DNA of 27,015 bases from positions 1-27,015 of the forward strand of contig CATBCG010000065.1 in the NCBI GenBank assembly GCA_949502025.1. The letters are read 5' to 3'. The notes under the pieces are model-generated. The model saw nothing but the letters and a program-made list of their open reading frames with translations. It had not been told where the DNA came from and did no database searches. The stretch is from MGBC131033 sp910585655. Its GTDB lineage: Bacteria; Bacillota; Clostridia; Lachnospirales; Lachnospiraceae. Both the position numbers and the translations under genes were made by a program. Positions 1-8,228 of the stretch are shown here, in pieces. How positions within the stretch are numbered: position 1 is the first letter of the stretch; every line of letters starts with the position of its first letter.

Positions 1-103
1 TCTGAAAGTATGTGAAAACTAAAGAACCGCCGTATACGGAACCGTACGTACGGTGGTGTGGGAGGTCGGTAGATAAAATAATTATCTACCTCCTACCCGA
101 TTA
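1..103 (+). mobile_element. 3' end of a group IIC-type intron (domains V-VI)
   Basis: Positions 24-59 fold as group II domain V: ACCGCCGTA pairs with TACGGTGGT (one G-U), an upper stem has a GGAAC-type loop, a two-base CG bulge is present, and the catalytic triad is CGC, as in group IIC introns. From memory it is nearly the same as domain V of the Oceanobacillus iheyensis IIC intron. Domain VI follows, with a hairpin GGTAGATAA/TTATCTACC at 68-90, and the intron ends near CTACCCGAT (about 93-102). Bases 1-15 read S-E-S-M-stop and may be the last codons of the intron-encoded reverse transcriptase, but four residues cannot prove it. The rest of the intron is outside the window. Confidence 0.85.
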
Positions 104-104
104 T

Positions 105-174
105 GATAGGAAAGTTCTCCGAACTTCCCTATCATACAAAAGCCCTCCAGGGGATGCGCACTGCGACGGAGCAG
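105..174. repeat. Dispersed hairpin-plus-core repeat, copy 1 (diverged)
   Basis: A 13-bp hairpin with one mismatch (GATAGGAAAGTTC / GAACTTCCCTATC, 105-133) is followed by TACAAAAGCCCTCCAGG (135-151). The same arrangement, hairpin arms beginning ATAGG and then this core, occurs at 16419-16479. The tail after 151 has drifted from copies 2 and 3. The copy lies immediately after the group IIC intron; such introns favour insertion beside terminator-like hairpins, so the hairpin may have been part of the target. Confidence 0.6.
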
Positions 175-205
175 TAACATGTTCTATCCAAACGAAAAAA
201 AATAC

Positions 206-234
206 TTGACATAACAATAAACAAATGTTAATAT
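206..234 (+). promoter_or_regulatory. Promoter of the MarR-ABC exporter operon
   Basis: A perfect -35 TTGACA (206-211), a 17-base spacer and a -10 TAATAT (229-234) lie in A/T-rich DNA. The predicted start near 241 gives a leader of about 120 bases that carries the inverted repeats listed next. Confidence 0.8.
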
Positions 235-243
235 AAACCAAGA

Positions 244-273
244 GTTAATACTTAACAAGGTTAAATAATAACC
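244..273. promoter_or_regulatory. Candidate MarR operators just downstream of the promoter
   Basis: Two short palindromes sit next to each other at the expected transcript start: GTTAA-TAC-TTAAC (244-256) and GGTTA-AATAA-TAACC (259-273). MarR proteins usually bind such A/T-rich palindromes near their own promoter, so self-repression is the simplest reading. That role is inferred. Confidence 0.5.
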
Positions 274-291
274 GAGTTAAAATTTCACCGT

Positions 292-338
292 GCTATGATA
301 TCCGCTGGATGTTAAGATAGAAGGCGGGATATGATAGC
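292..338 (+). promoter_or_regulatory. Imperfect leader hairpin upstream of marR-like gene
   Basis: Arms GCTATGATATCCGC (292-305) and GCGGGATATGATAGC (324-338) pair almost fully, with an 18-base loop, ending about 26 bases before the MarR start codon. There is no T-run, so it is not a simple terminator. It could be a third operator or a transcript-stabilising stem. Confidence 0.45.
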
Positions 339-364
339 CTGCTACAAAGAGAGGAAGAGGAACG

Positions 365-829
365 ATGACAGAGCAGGAAATTTGTGAGCAGTTTGTAAAG
401 ACGATGCAGAGAATGGAACGGGTGGGGGACAGTTTGTTTTCGGATAAGCTGACGCACAATGAGTTTATAGCGTTGTGTATTTTATCGGAGGAGCAAAAAA
501 AGCAGAAGGAGGAACAGGGAATTTATGTTTCTATGCTTGCTTCTGGTATGCAGTCTTCCACGCCTGCGGTATCCCGTTTGCTGCGGGCGATGGAGGAAAA
601 AGGACTGATTGAAAGGAAGGTGGATCGGAAGGATCGTCGAAATACGTTTGTAAGCATTACCGAGGAAGGGCAAGTGGCTTTGAAGGAAAAGTTTGCATGG
701 ATGGGGGATGTCTTTATGAACGCTGTACACAGGATTGGCTTTGAGAAAATGGAGTCGATGCTGACCCTGTTAGAAGATTTTGCCTCTGAAATGGAAGAAA
801 AAATAAAGGAGATGAAGCAGCATGTTTAA
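365..829 (+). CDS. MarR family transcriptional regulator
   Basis: A 154-aa winged-helix protein of usual MarR length. The recognition helix and wing region fall around residues 60-100, where M-Q-S-S-T-P-A-V-S-R-L-L-R-A-M-E is followed by the wing K-G-L-I-E-R-K-V-D-R-K-D-R-R. Flanking helices would form the dimer interface. The start ATG has GAGGAAGAGG 4-13 bases upstream. The stop overlaps the next gene by 8 bp, so regulator and exporter are translationally coupled. MarR genes first in ABC exporter operons normally repress the operon and release on binding a toxic ligand. The palindromes at 244-273 fit self-repression. The ligand is unknown. Confidence 0.92.
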   Translation: MTEQEICEQFVKTMQRMERVGDSLFSDKLTHNEFIALCILSEEQKKQKEEQGIYVSMLASGMQSSTPAVSRLLRAMEEKGLIERKVDRKDRRNTFVSITEEGQVALKEKFAWMGDVFMNAVHRIGFEKMESMLTLLEDFASEMEEKIKEMKQHV

Positions 830-2987
830 GATTATGAAGTATTTAAAAGAGTCAAAAGCGGCGGTTTTCGCAGTCATTGTGCTGTTGGTACTGCAGGCGG
901 CTTGTGATTTGGCGCTTCCGCAGTATACCTCTAATATCGTAGACGTAGGAATTCAGCAAAACGGAATCGAATATGCTGTACCGCAGCGGATGCGGGCAGA
1001 GACCTGGGAGGGGCTGCAGTTCCTGCTTCCGGACAGCGCGTTGGAGCTATTTTTAGAAAGCTATGAGGGGGACGCAGAGGGAAGCTATCGCTTGAGTAAG
1101 GAAGGGAAAAAACATCAGGAAGAGTTAGAGGAGTATCTGGCGATGCCGTTGGTATTTCTCTATAGCCTGGAGCATCCGGCGGACGGGCAGACAGAGGATG
1201 GTTCGCAGTTAAAAGCAGCCTTGGAGATGGGGATGATTTCCAAAGAGGAGCTGTTGGCATCTTTAGAAGAGGCGAAGTCCTCAATGGGAGAGATGGGCGA
1301 GAGTATGCTGGCACAGCGCGCCGTTCTGGCTGTTCAGGGCGAATATGAAGCGCTTGGCATCGATCTTCATGATATCCAGATGAAGTATTTGTGGATAAGC
1401 GGGGCAAAGATGCTGGGTATTTCGATTGTAATTACATTGACGGCAATCTTCGTAGGATTGTTGTCAGCCAGGACAGGAGCAAAGATTGGACGGAACCTGC
1501 GGGAGCGGGTATTCCACAAGGTAGTTTCGTTTTCCGGAGCAGAACTGGATCGGTTTTCTACCGCTTCCCTGATTACCAGAAGTACGAACGATATCCAACA
1601 GGTACAGATGGTAGCGGTTATGCTGCTGCGAATGGTGATTTATTCCCCGATTTTGGGGATTGGCGGTGTGATCAAGGTCAGCAATACGAGAACGGGTATG
1701 GGCTGGGTGATCGGAGTAGCGGTAGGAGCAATTTTATTGCTAGTGGGTGTTTTAATGAGCATTGCGATGCCGAAGTTTAAAAAGATGCAGCAGCTTGTGG
1801 ATCGGTTGAACTTAGTGGCAAGAGAGATTTTAACTGGTGTTTCGGTAATCCGGGCTTTTAGCAGAGAGCGGCATGAGGAGAAACGCTTTGACGTAGCTAA
1901 CCGGGATTTGATGAAAACACAGTTGTTTACCAACCGGGTAATGAACTTTATGATGCCGATGATGATGTTGGTGATGAATGGAATTACGGTTTTGATTGTC
2001 TGGGTAGGAGCGAAAGGGATTGATATGGGTAGCCTGCAAGTAGGCGATATGATGGCTTTTATCACCTATACGATGCAGATCGTCATGTCCTTTTTGATGC
2101 TGACGATGATTTCGGTGATGTTGCCGAGAGCAGGAGTGGCAGCAGGCAGGATTGAAGAAATTTTAGAGACGGAATCCATGATTCAGGATAAAGAGCAGAG
2201 TCCAAATGGACAGAACCTTCCGGCAGAATGGAAAGGAGAAGTTACGTTTGATCATGTTTCTTTCCGTTATCCGGGGGCAGAAGGAAATGCCCTGGAAAAT
2301 TTAAGCTTTACTGCCAGACCCGGAGAAACGACTGCGGTGATCGGGAGTACGGGCTGTGGGAAGTCTACGTTGATTCATTTGATCCCTCGTTTTTATGATG
2401 TGACAGAAGGTGCAATCCGGTTGGACGGCGTGGATATCCGGGATATTCCACAGGCGATCCTGCGTAAGCAGCTTGGCTTCGTCCCACAAAAGGGAGTGTT
2501 GTTTTCCGGTGATATCCGGTCGAATTTAAAGTTTGGCGGAGCGGATATTTCGGAAGAAGAGATGGAAGAAGCAGCCAGGATTGCTCAGGCAAAGGAGTTT
2601 ATTGAGGAAAAGCCAGAGGGCTATGCAAGCCATATTTCCCAGGGAGGTACGAACGTATCGGGCGGGCAGAAGCAGCGGCTTTCGATTGCCCGCGCGATTG
2701 CTAAAAAGCCAAAAGTATTTTTGTTTGACGACAGCTTTTCTGCTTTGGATTATAAAACGGACGTCGTATTACGAAAGGCGTTAAAAGAAAAAACAGCCGA
2801 TGCAGCCGTGATGATTGTAGCGCAGCGAATCAGTACGATTCTTCATGCCGATCAGATCATTGTATTAGAAGAAGGCAGGATTGCAGGAATCGGTACTCAC
2901 GAGGAATTGCTGGCGTCCTGCGAGGCGTATCAGGAAATTGCAAAATCACAGCTTTCAGAGGCAGAGCTAGGAGGTGTTGGCGCATGA
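822..2987 (+). CDS. Heterodimeric ABC exporter, subunit 1 (degenerate ATP site half)
   Basis: A 721-aa fused membrane-ATPase half-exporter. TM1 is near residues 13-33 and TM2 near 195-215; between them lies an unusually long, Glu-rich insert of about 150 residues predicted outside the cell. The ATPase domain has Walker A GSTGCGKST at 508-516 and an intact signature VSGGQ at 612-616. The Walker B reads FDD (D636, D637), so the catalytic Glu is Asp, and the switch residue is Q668 in AQR instead of His. These changes are those of the non-hydrolysing half in TM287/288-type heterodimers, and the partner is the next gene, overlapped by ATGA. The exported substrate is unknown; a drug or toxic lipid/peptide is typical. 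Confidence 0.93.
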   Translation: MFKIMKYLKESKAAVFAVIVLLVLQAACDLALPQYTSNIVDVGIQQNGIEYAVPQRMRAETWEGLQFLLPDSALELFLESYEGDAEGSYRLSKEGKKHQEELEEYLAMPLVFLYSLEHPADGQTEDGSQLKAALEMGMISKEELLASLEEAKSSMGEMGESMLAQRAVLAVQGEYEALGIDLHDIQMKYLWISGAKMLGISIVITLTAIFVGLLSARTGAKIGRNLRERVFHKVVSFSGAELDRFSTASLITRSTNDIQQVQMVAVMLLRMVIYSPILGIGGVIKVSNTRTGMGWVIGVAVGAILLLVGVLMSIAMPKFKKMQQLVDRLNLVAREILTGVSVIRAFSRERHEEKRFDVANRDLMKTQLFTNRVMNFMMPMMMLVMNGITVLIVWVGAKGIDMGSLQVGDMMAFITYTMQIVMSFLMLTMISVMLPRAGVAAGRIEEILETESMIQDKEQSPNGQNLPAEWKGEVTFDHVSFRYPGAEGNALENLSFTARPGETTAVIGSTGCGKSTLIHLIPRFYDVTEGAIRLDGVDIRDIPQAILRKQLGFVPQKGVLFSGDIRSNLKFGGADISEEEMEEAARIAQAKEFIEEKPEGYASHISQGGTNVSGGQKQRLSIARAIAKKPKVFLFDDSFSALDYKTDVVLRKALKEKTADAAVMIVAQRISTILHADQIIVLEEGRIAGIGTHEELLASCEAYQEIAKSQLSEAELGGVGA

Positions 2988-4831
2988 GTCAAAGGGAGAG
3001 AGAAAATAAGCCGGTCAGACCAGGACACGGCGGCAGAGGACCGATGGGGATACCAGAAAAGGCGAAGGACTTTAAGGGAACGATCAAAAAGCTACTGCGG
3101 CATATGGGACGCTATAAGCTGGCGATGGGGGTAGTCATTTTATTTGCAATTGGAAGTACGGTGTTTAGCATCATCGGTCCGAAAATTTTAAGCCGGGCGA
3201 CAACCGAACTGTTCAATGGTTTAGTAGCGAAGGTTTCCGGAACCGGAGGCATTGATTTTGGAAAAATCGGGGAGATTTTACTGCTTTTATTAGGACTGTA
3301 TGCCCTTTCTGCATTGTTTTCCCTTGTACAAGGGATGATTATGACGGAGATATCTCAAAAGCTTTGCTACGGTTTCCGGAAGGATATTTCCGAAAAGATC
3401 CATCGTATGCCGATGAAATATTTTGAATCCAAGACAGTAGGAGAAGTGCTGTCCCGTATTACAAACGATGTAGATACTATGGGAATGAGCTTAAACCAAA
3501 GTATTACCCAGCTTGTTACTTCAGTGGTTACACTGGTCGGTGTTTTGGTGATGATGCTTTCGATCAGCCCGTTGATGACGTTGATCGCCCTGGTGATTAT
3601 GCCGATTTCGGTTCTTTTAATTGCTCTTGTGGTAAAATTTTCTCAAAAGTATTTTATGGCGCAGCAAACCTATCTGGGAAAAATCAATGGTCAGGTAGAG
3701 GAAGTCTATGGCGGTCACAATATCATCCGAGCCTTTAACCGGGAAGAAGCCGTATTAAAGGAATTTAACGAGACGAATGGAATTTTGTATCAATCCGCTT
3801 GGAAATCGCAGTTTTTATCCGGTCTGATGCATCCGGTGATGACCTTTGTCGGAAATTTAGGCTATGTCGCTGTAGCAGTAGTTGGCAGTGTGCTGGCTGT
3901 TGGTGGTACGATTCAGGTAGGAGATATCCAGGCGTTTATCCAATATGTCAAGTCGTTTACTCAGCCGATTACCCAGATGGCACAGGTTTCCAATATGCTG
4001 CAATCTACCGTAGCTGCCGCGGAGCGTGTCTTTGAGTTTTTAGAAGAGGAAGAAGAGGATACGGTTGCCCTCCATCCGGCAAAGCAGGCAAAGATAGAAG
4101 GAGCAGTCTCCTTTGAACATGTACAGTTTGGCTACCAGCCGGATAAGATCATTATCCATGATTTTAGCTGTCAGGTAAAGCCTGGGCAGATGGTGGCGAT
4201 TGTCGGACCGACCGGAGCTGGAAAGACCACGATGGTGAAGCTGTTGATGCGCTTTTATGATGTCAATCAGGGAAAAATTTTACTGGACGGGCAGGATGTC
4301 CGGGACTTTAATCGAAGCGAACTGCGAGAAAGCTTTGGAATGGTGTTGCAGGATACATGGTTATTTAAAGGAACCATTATGGAAAATATCCGTTACGGGA
4401 AGCTTTCGGCTACCGACGAAGAGGTAATTGCCGCGGCAAAAGCCGCCCATGCCCATCATTTTATTCAGACGCTGCCAGGCGGCTATCAAATGGAACTCAA
4501 TGAAGACGCCAGCAACGTTTCACAAGGGCAAAGACAGCTTTTAACGATTGCGCGGGCAATTTTAGCCGACAACCCGGTGATGATTTTAGATGAGGCTACC
4601 AGCTCGGTAGACACCCGGACGGAAATCCGTATCCAAAAGGCAATGAATAACTTAATGAAGGGCAGAACCAGCTTTGTCATTGCCCACCGTCTTTCTACAA
4701 TCAAAGATGCAGATGTGATTCTGGTGATGAAGGACGGCGATATTATAGAACAGGGCAGCCATGCCGAGCTGTTAGCAAAAGATGGCTTTTATGCCGGATT
4801 GTACAACTCTCAGTTTGAGGATGCCGGTTAA
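2984..4831 (+). CDS. Heterodimeric ABC exporter, subunit 2 (catalytic ATP site half)
   Basis: A 615-aa half-exporter with a basic N-terminal tail of about 45 residues, six predicted helices and a C-terminal ATPase. Walker A is GPTGAGKTT (408-416). Walker B is ILDE with the catalytic Glu E537. The switch His is H568 in AHR. Its signature is altered to VSQGQ (512-516). Paired with subunit 1 this gives one consensus ATP site (this Walker A/B plus the partner's VSGGQ) and one degenerate site. The start overlaps the stop of subunit 1 by 4 bp. The stop TAA shares the TTAA at 4828-4831 with the stop of the convergent PHP gene, leaving no room for a terminator between them. Confidence 0.93.
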   Translation: MSQRERENKPVRPGHGGRGPMGIPEKAKDFKGTIKKLLRHMGRYKLAMGVVILFAIGSTVFSIIGPKILSRATTELFNGLVAKVSGTGGIDFGKIGEILLLLLGLYALSALFSLVQGMIMTEISQKLCYGFRKDISEKIHRMPMKYFESKTVGEVLSRITNDVDTMGMSLNQSITQLVTSVVTLVGVLVMMLSISPLMTLIALVIMPISVLLIALVVKFSQKYFMAQQTYLGKINGQVEEVYGGHNIIRAFNREEAVLKEFNETNGILYQSAWKSQFLSGLMHPVMTFVGNLGYVAVAVVGSVLAVGGTIQVGDIQAFIQYVKSFTQPITQMAQVSNMLQSTVAAAERVFEFLEEEEEDTVALHPAKQAKIEGAVSFEHVQFGYQPDKIIIHDFSCQVKPGQMVAIVGPTGAGKTTMVKLLMRFYDVNQGKILLDGQDVRDFNRSELRESFGMVLQDTWLFKGTIMENIRYGKLSATDEEVIAAAKAAHAHHFIQTLPGGYQMELNEDASNVSQGQRQLLTIARAILADNPVMILDEATSSVDTRTEIRIQKAMNNLMKGRTSFVIAHRLSTIKDADVILVMKDGDIIEQGSHAELLAKDGFYAGLYNSQFEDAG

Positions 4832-5706
4832 GAGCGCGATAACTGTGACGCTTTTTTCCGAAGCTCTTCTAAAAGCGTATAAGGAATCCGCAAGTTGCCC
4901 CGCCCGACTCCGATATGGATAGATGGTTTTGGCGTGCCGTGGAAGTCGGAACCGCCTGTTATCAGGAGCCCGAATTCTTTCGCGAGCCTGCGGATATAGT
5001 CCTCGTCTGCCTGCTCATGGTTGGAATAAAGCGTTTCAATGCCCAAAAGACCATAGCCGCACAGGCGGGTAAGCAGGGCGCGAAGCTCCTGGTCATCAAG
5101 ATGGTACAGGAGCGGATGCGCGAGAACCGGGATACCGCCGGCAGATCGGATCAGATGAATGGCATCCTCCGGTTCAATAAATTTTCGCGGGATATAATAA
5201 GGAGTTTCATCTCCCAAGTAAAGGTCAAAGGCTGTTTTATAGTCTTTTGCCTGTTTGGTTTCTACCAGATAGCCGGCAAAATGGGCGCGGGTAATCACGG
5301 CTCCCGGATTGGAAGCCTGGATTGCCGCAATATCCAGACGAATACCCGCCTGTTCTAAGGCTGCTGCCATTCGCTCGTTTCGGTTATCCCGTTCCAGACG
5401 TGCCTGTTCTAAAGCCATGACTAACTCCTGCGAATGAGGATTGACCAAAAGCCCCAGGATATGAATGTCCTTTTCTCGAAAGGCAGCGGAAATCTCCACT
5501 CCCGGCACTACTTCTATAGGCGCCTCCGGGTGCTGTAAGCTATGACGGTCGGCAGCTTCGGCGGCTTCCGAAATACCAAACAGCGTATCATGATCCGTTA
5601 AAGCAAAGGCGGAAAGCCCGGCTTCTGCCGCCAGGTGAACTAACTCCTTTGGAGTGCAGGATCCGTCGGAGCAATGGGAATGGACGTGCAAATCAATGTA
5701 TTTCAT
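4828..5706 (-). CDS. PHP-domain phosphoesterase (TrpH/YciV, RNase AM-like)
   Basis: A 292-aa protein. The metal-binding PHP signature is at the N terminus: D5-L-H7-V-H9, then L-T-D-H-D-T near residue 40, and histidines late in the protein (V-L-A-H-P and S-D-F-H-G). Members of this family cut phosphate from nucleotides or trim RNA 5' ends with a trinuclear metal centre; E. coli YciV (RNase AM) matures 5S rRNA ends. I chose the ATG at 5706 because AAAGGAG lies 6 bases upstream; an in-frame TTG two codons earlier overlaps that spacer. Monocistronic and convergent with the exporter. The substrate here is inferred from the family. Confidence 0.88.
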   Translation of the reverse strand: MKYIDLHVHSHCSDGSCTPKELVHLAAEAGLSAFALTDHDTLFGISEAAEAADRHSLQHPEAPIEVVPGVEISAAFREKDIHILGLLVNPHSQELVMALEQARLERDNRNERMAAALEQAGIRLDIAAIQASNPGAVITRAHFAGYLVETKQAKDYKTAFDLYLGDETPYYIPRKFIEPEDAIHLIRSAGGIPVLAHPLLYHLDDQELRALLTRLCGYGLLGIETLYSNHEQADEDYIRRLAKEFGLLITGGSDFHGTPKPSIHIGVGRGNLRIPYTLLEELRKKASQLSRS

Positions 5707-5730
5707 ACACAACTCCTTTCTGCCGCAAGG

Positions 5731-5757
5731 AAAAAAGCAGATACCGATCTCTCTGCT
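5731..5757 (-). terminator. Terminator-like hairpin in front of the PHP gene
   Basis: Read on the minus strand, AGCAGA and TCTGCT form a 6-bp stem followed by a run of six T. It lies 25 bases upstream of the PHP start. It could attenuate that gene, or stop nagBA transcripts, which have no terminator after nagA. Confidence 0.45.
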
Positions 5758-5863
5758 GCTTCGGCATTGCGTTTATGATTGTTTCCAGTGTAACATAAAA
5801 TCACTCATATATCCAGTAGGGGATTCATAGATTATACGGAAAAGTTTGATTGGGGGTACTGCC

Positions 5864-6259
5864 GTGGAATGGAAGAAACAGATGACGCGGGTGGGAAAGG
5901 CATTGTTGGCAAGCGTACTGTTGACGGCAATCTTGCTGTTCGTGATGGCTCTGATTTTGTATAAGGCGAACCTGTCCGGTCTGGCAGAGCATGTGATGGT
6001 TATTTTGATCTATTTGCTGGCTTGTCTGGCAGGAGGATTTCTATTAGGAAAGCAGGAGGAAAAACGGCGCTTCCTCTGGGGCGCCGGATTTGGAGCGCTT
6101 TATTTTTTCCTCCTGCTTTTGCTGGCTGCGGCAGCTCCTGGAGCAGACATGCAAAGGGAGATTCTTTCCAGTACCGGATTTTCCGCTGCCTGGGGCGAAC
6201 GGGTACGGGTGCTTCTGATCTGCCTGTTGGGCGGAATGGCAGGCGGGATGTTAAGCTAA
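5864..6259 (+). CDS. TIGR04086 family membrane protein
   Basis: A 131-aa integral membrane protein with four predicted helices (about residues 12-34, 38-58, 66-86 and 108-128). This matches the small TIGR04086 family found in Clostridia and Bacilli, whose role is unknown. I prefer the GTG start at 5864, which has GGGGG 7 bases upstream; an in-frame TTG at 5846 would add six residues but has no good ribosome site. The 3' end overlaps the end of nagA by 9 bp in convergent orientation. Confidence 0.7.
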   Translation: MEWKKQMTRVGKALLASVLLTAILLFVMALILYKANLSGLAEHVMVILIYLLACLAGGFLLGKQEEKRRFLWGAGFGALYFFLLLLLAAAAPGADMQREILSSTGFSAAWGERVRVLLICLLGGMAGGMLS

Positions 6260-7390
6260 CTTGCCCTCTAGTATGACCTGCCGGATAGACAAATCAGAAG
6301 GATCCGGGGTTAAGAGTACAAGATTGGCATATTTTCCAGGTTCTAAGCTTCCGATCTCCGAAAAACGTCCTAATTCCTTTGCCGGGTTTTCAGAAGCGCA
6401 GCGTATGGCGTCTGTCAACGGAATACCAAAGGAAACCACTCGTCTGACACATTCCATCAGGTTGACGGCAGAGCCGGCAATGGTGCCGTCTGCGAGCGTA
6501 GCCTTTCCGTTTTGTACTTGTACCGGCTGACCGCCCAGATTGTAAGCTCCGTCCGGCATTCCGGCGGCACGCATACTGTCGCTGATAAGCAAAATCCGTT
6601 CCGAACCGAACAGGCGGAACATCAGGCGGATCATAGCCGGATGAAGATGGATGCCGTCGCCGATTAACTCGACATGGACGTTTTGACATTCGGCAGCGGC
6701 GCCTACCAGACCCGGATCACGGTGGGCAAAGGGCAGCATACCATTGAAAAGATGTGTCACATGCGATGCGCCCGCCGCGAAGCCTGCCATTGCCTCCTGG
6801 TATCCGGCGGCGCTGTGTCCTAAGGAAACCGTGACTTGACCGGCTAGCGCTTTGATATAATCCAGAGCGCCCGGCAGCTCCGGGGCAACATCCGTCTGCG
6901 TAATGCACCCGCCGCAAAGCTTTTGGTAATGAAGGAAGGTCTCTACAGAAGGAAGCCTTAGATGCCTGGCGTCCTGCGCCCCCTTTTTTTGTTCGGAAAA
7001 AAACGGTCCTTCCATATGGATACCTAAAAAACGGGAGCCGTCTTGATCCTGGTAGGAGGAGGCAGAACGGAATACTTGTTCTAGCTGTTCCGGCGGAAGC
7101 GTCATCGTAGCCGGAGTAAAGCCGGTAACGCCGTTTTGCAGCAAGTAGTCTGCCATAATCGAAAGCGCCTGCTCGGAATCATCGCAGAAATCTACGCCCA
7201 TACAGCCATGGAGATGAAGATCAATCAAACCAGGAATGACATAGGCTCCGTTGGCATCTAAACGATTATCCTCATCTGTTTCGGTATGGGAAATCGGGCA
7301 GACTTCTTGTATCAGTTTTCCTTTTATGACCAGACTTCCTTTCTGAAAGGTATGATCCGACATATAGAGGAGGGCATTGGTGATTAACAT
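6251..7390 (-). CDS. nagA: N-acetylglucosamine-6-phosphate deacetylase
   Basis: A 379-aa amidohydrolase-fold enzyme that converts GlcNAc-6-phosphate to glucosamine-6-phosphate and acetate in the cytoplasm. The full motif set is visible: H59-L-H61-G metal pair, E127 in HMEGPF, H192 in LGHSAA, H213 in HLFNGM, and the catalytic Asp D271 in SDSMRAAG. Length is normal. AAGGATG lies 8 bases before the ATG. It follows nagB by 26 bp on the same strand, so the operon order is nagB-nagA and the two enzymes act in sequence. Confidence 0.96.
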   Translation of the reverse strand: MLITNALLYMSDHTFQKGSLVIKGKLIQEVCPISHTETDEDNRLDANGAYVIPGLIDLHLHGCMGVDFCDDSEQALSIMADYLLQNGVTGFTPATMTLPPEQLEQVFRSASSYQDQDGSRFLGIHMEGPFFSEQKKGAQDARHLRLPSVETFLHYQKLCGGCITQTDVAPELPGALDYIKALAGQVTVSLGHSAAGYQEAMAGFAAGASHVTHLFNGMLPFAHRDPGLVGAAAECQNVHVELIGDGIHLHPAMIRLMFRLFGSERILLISDSMRAAGMPDGAYNLGGQPVQVQNGKATLADGTIAGSAVNLMECVRRVVSFGIPLTDAIRCASENPAKELGRFSEIGSLEPGKYANLVLLTPDPSDLSIRQVILEGKLA

Positions 7391-7416
7391 AACACAGCAT
7401 CCTTTCTGTATCTAGT

Positions 7417-8157
7417 TTAGGCGGAGGCTTTAGGCAACAGGGCAAGCGCCGCCTGGTCGGCGACAATCGTCACATCGTTGTGAAGCTGTAATACCGAAGC
7501 CGGAACCTGCGGTGTAATCGGACCGGTGATAATATCCTTTAAAATCGTCGCTTTTGCTTCTCCATTGACAATCAGCAGGATTTTTTTTGCCTGCATAATA
7601 CTTTTAATTCCCATCGTATAAGCAAATCTTGGTACGTCTTCTTTCCGTTCAAAAAAACGGGAATTGGCTTGAATCGTGCTTTCCGTCAGAGATACCCAGT
7701 AGGTTTCCTTTTCAAAGGCACTGCCTGGTTCGTTAAAACCGATATGACCGTTTAGTCCCAGTCCTAAAAGCTGCAGATCCACACCTCCCAGATCGGAAAT
7801 AAGCTGGTCATAGCGGCGACATTCTTTGGCAGAATCGGGATTGCAGCCGTCCGGGAGGTAGGTATGCTCCGGGCAGATATTGATATGGCTGAAAAAATGC
7901 TCCTTCATATAGTAACGATAGCTTTGCGGATTGTCCGGCGACAGCCCGCAGTATTCGTCTAAATTGACAGAGCGGACTTCGGAAAAGTTCAGGTCTCCTT
8001 TCTGATACCATTCAATGAGCTGGCGGTAAACTCCTAGCGGGGTGGAACCCGTCGCCAGACCCAGCACACAATTTGGCTTCATAATTACCTGCGCCGAAAT
8101 AATATTGGCGGCTTTCCGGCTCATGTCAGAATAGTCCTTTGCTTCATAAATACGCAT
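7417..8157 (-). CDS. nagB: Glucosamine-6-phosphate deaminase
   Basis: A 246-aa enzyme converting glucosamine-6-phosphate to fructose-6-phosphate and ammonia. It shows GLATGSTPLGVY at residues 33-44, the catalytic Asp in V-N-L-D-E-Y-C, and the active-site block G-L-N-G-H-I-G-F-N-E-P-G. The E. coli enzyme has Asp where this has Asn before GHI; Asn at this place is usual in Gram-positive NagB, so it is not a defect. The short length, without the C-terminal allosteric tail, also fits the Bacillus type. AGGAGAGG precedes the ATG. First gene of the nagBA operon. Confidence 0.96.
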   Translation of the reverse strand: MRIYEAKDYSDMSRKAANIISAQVIMKPNCVLGLATGSTPLGVYRQLIEWYQKGDLNFSEVRSVNLDEYCGLSPDNPQSYRYYMKEHFFSHINICPEHTYLPDGCNPDSAKECRRYDQLISDLGGVDLQLLGLGLNGHIGFNEPGSAFEKETYWVSLTESTIQANSRFFERKEDVPRFAYTMGIKSIMQAKKILLIVNGEAKATILKDIITGPITPQVPASVLQLHNDVTIVADQAALALLPKASA

Positions 8158-8216
8158 ATGGTTTCCTCTCCTTTACGGGATGCTTGACTATTTGGCTGCT
8201 ACGCGATCCGATATCG

Positions 8217-8228
8217 TGGTATAGGACA
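8217..8228. promoter_or_regulatory. NagR/DasR-like (GntR) operator at the nagBA start
   Basis: TGGTATAGGACA matches 9 of 12 positions of the palindrome TGGTCTAGACCA bound by GntR-type amino-sugar repressors. It sits directly downstream of the nagB -10 element, where a repressor would block transcription. No GntR gene is in the window, so the regulator would act from elsewhere. Confidence 0.5.

Noticed and set aside
931..1407. Long minus-strand open frame opposite ABC subunit 1
   Set aside because: Composition is Pro/Ser/Arg-rich, it has no ribosome site, and it lies antisense to an obviously real protein.
7717..7770. NagB inactivated by Asn for the catalytic-site Asp
   Set aside because: Asn before G-H-I is normal in Gram-positive NagB, so it is not evidence of lost activity.
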